Shown here: piece after piece, positions 5,164 through 5,174 of the stretch
How the letters are laid out: each line of letters begins with the position of its first letter
Position numbering within the stretch: the first letter of the stretch is position 1
DNA from: Synergistales bacterium
GTDB taxonomy: Bacteria; Synergistota; Synergistia; Synergistales; Thermovirgaceae
Assembly: GCA_018434645.1 (NCBI GenBank)
Contig: JAHDOX010000052.1
Span: 1 to 5,174 of the forward strand
Reading direction: 5' to 3'
DNA: 5,174 bases
The notes under the pieces: model-generated
What the model was told of the DNA's origin: nothing
Database searches by the model: none
Seen by the model: the letters and a program-made list of their open reading frames with translations, nothing else
Program-made: the position numbers and the translations under genes

Positions 5164-5174
5164 TCCGCAGGGAC
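5132..5174 (+). CDS. possible start of a further gene, cut by the window end
   Basis: ATG 5132 opens a frame that is still open at the last base and begins MTHELAFECVVPQG. I do not recognise a family. There is no Shine-Dalgarno site upstream, only an A-rich stretch, and the region also forms a hairpin and a repeat copy. This may be chance rather than a gene. Confidence 0.15.
   Translation, partial: MTHELAFECVVPQG

Larger units (their letters stand above)
5005..5174. repeat. 16-nt direct repeat pair, second copy at the window edge
   Basis: GTCGGTCCGCAGGGAC (5005-5020) recurs as GTCGTTCCGCAGGGAC (5159-5174), 15 of 16 identical. The first copy is the left arm of the inverted repeat plus three loop bases. 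The similarity continues to the last base of the window, so the true repeat may be longer. Confidence 0.7.

Noticed and set aside
5005..5174. CRISPR array
   Set aside because: Only two 16-nt copies 154 bases apart are visible, which is not the regular 60-75-base spacing of an array, and no cas gene is present. The second copy could be a first repeat with an A-rich leader, but that cannot be judged from this window.

Overview
This 5.2-kb window carries five complete genes and one gene fragment, all on the + strand, followed by about 240 bases of non-coding DNA that is rich in repeats and hairpins. The coding part looks like ordinary bacterial chromosome. Shine-Dalgarno sites are strong, spacing is tight, base composition is moderate (near 50% GC by eye) and AGG/AGA (Arg) and ATA (Ile) codons are frequent. 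The order DUF1385 - prfA - prmC, with a low-molecular-weight phosphatase nearby, is familiar from Firmicutes and related anaerobes. A clostridial or Synergistota-like anaerobe is my best guess, but the sequence does not prove it. There are no transposase, phage or tRNA genes.

Layout: (1) Bases 1-206 are the C-terminal end of a DUF1385 (YqhQ-like) gene. It overlaps prfA, which encodes release factor RF1. Then, after a 4-base gap, comes prmC, which encodes the methyltransferase that modifies the GGQ glutamine of release factors. These three form one tightly packed translation-related cluster. (2) A 119-base gap with candidate promoters leads to a thioredoxin-reductase-like gene. Its protein has an extra C-terminal domain that resembles thioredoxin but has lost the CxxC cysteines. 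(3) After an 82-base gap comes a PfkB / 1-phosphofructokinase-family gene. Its sugar-binding half looks normal, while several nucleotide-site motifs are altered. Its stop overlaps the start of a low-molecular-weight phosphatase whose active-site loop carries the threonine typical of YwlE protein-arginine phosphatases. (4) Bases 4933-5174 hold a weak terminator-like hairpin, a 15-bp inverted repeat, two pairs of direct repeats (11 nt and 16 nt), phased A-tracts and a second long hairpin. The last repeat copy runs into the end of the window.

The most unusual points are the cysteine-free thioredoxin-like tail on the reductase, the degenerate nucleotide site of the PfkB protein, and the repeated, possibly switch-like structure at the right edge. 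Nothing here amounts to a demonstrated new system. All functional statements come from motif recognition and no database search was run.
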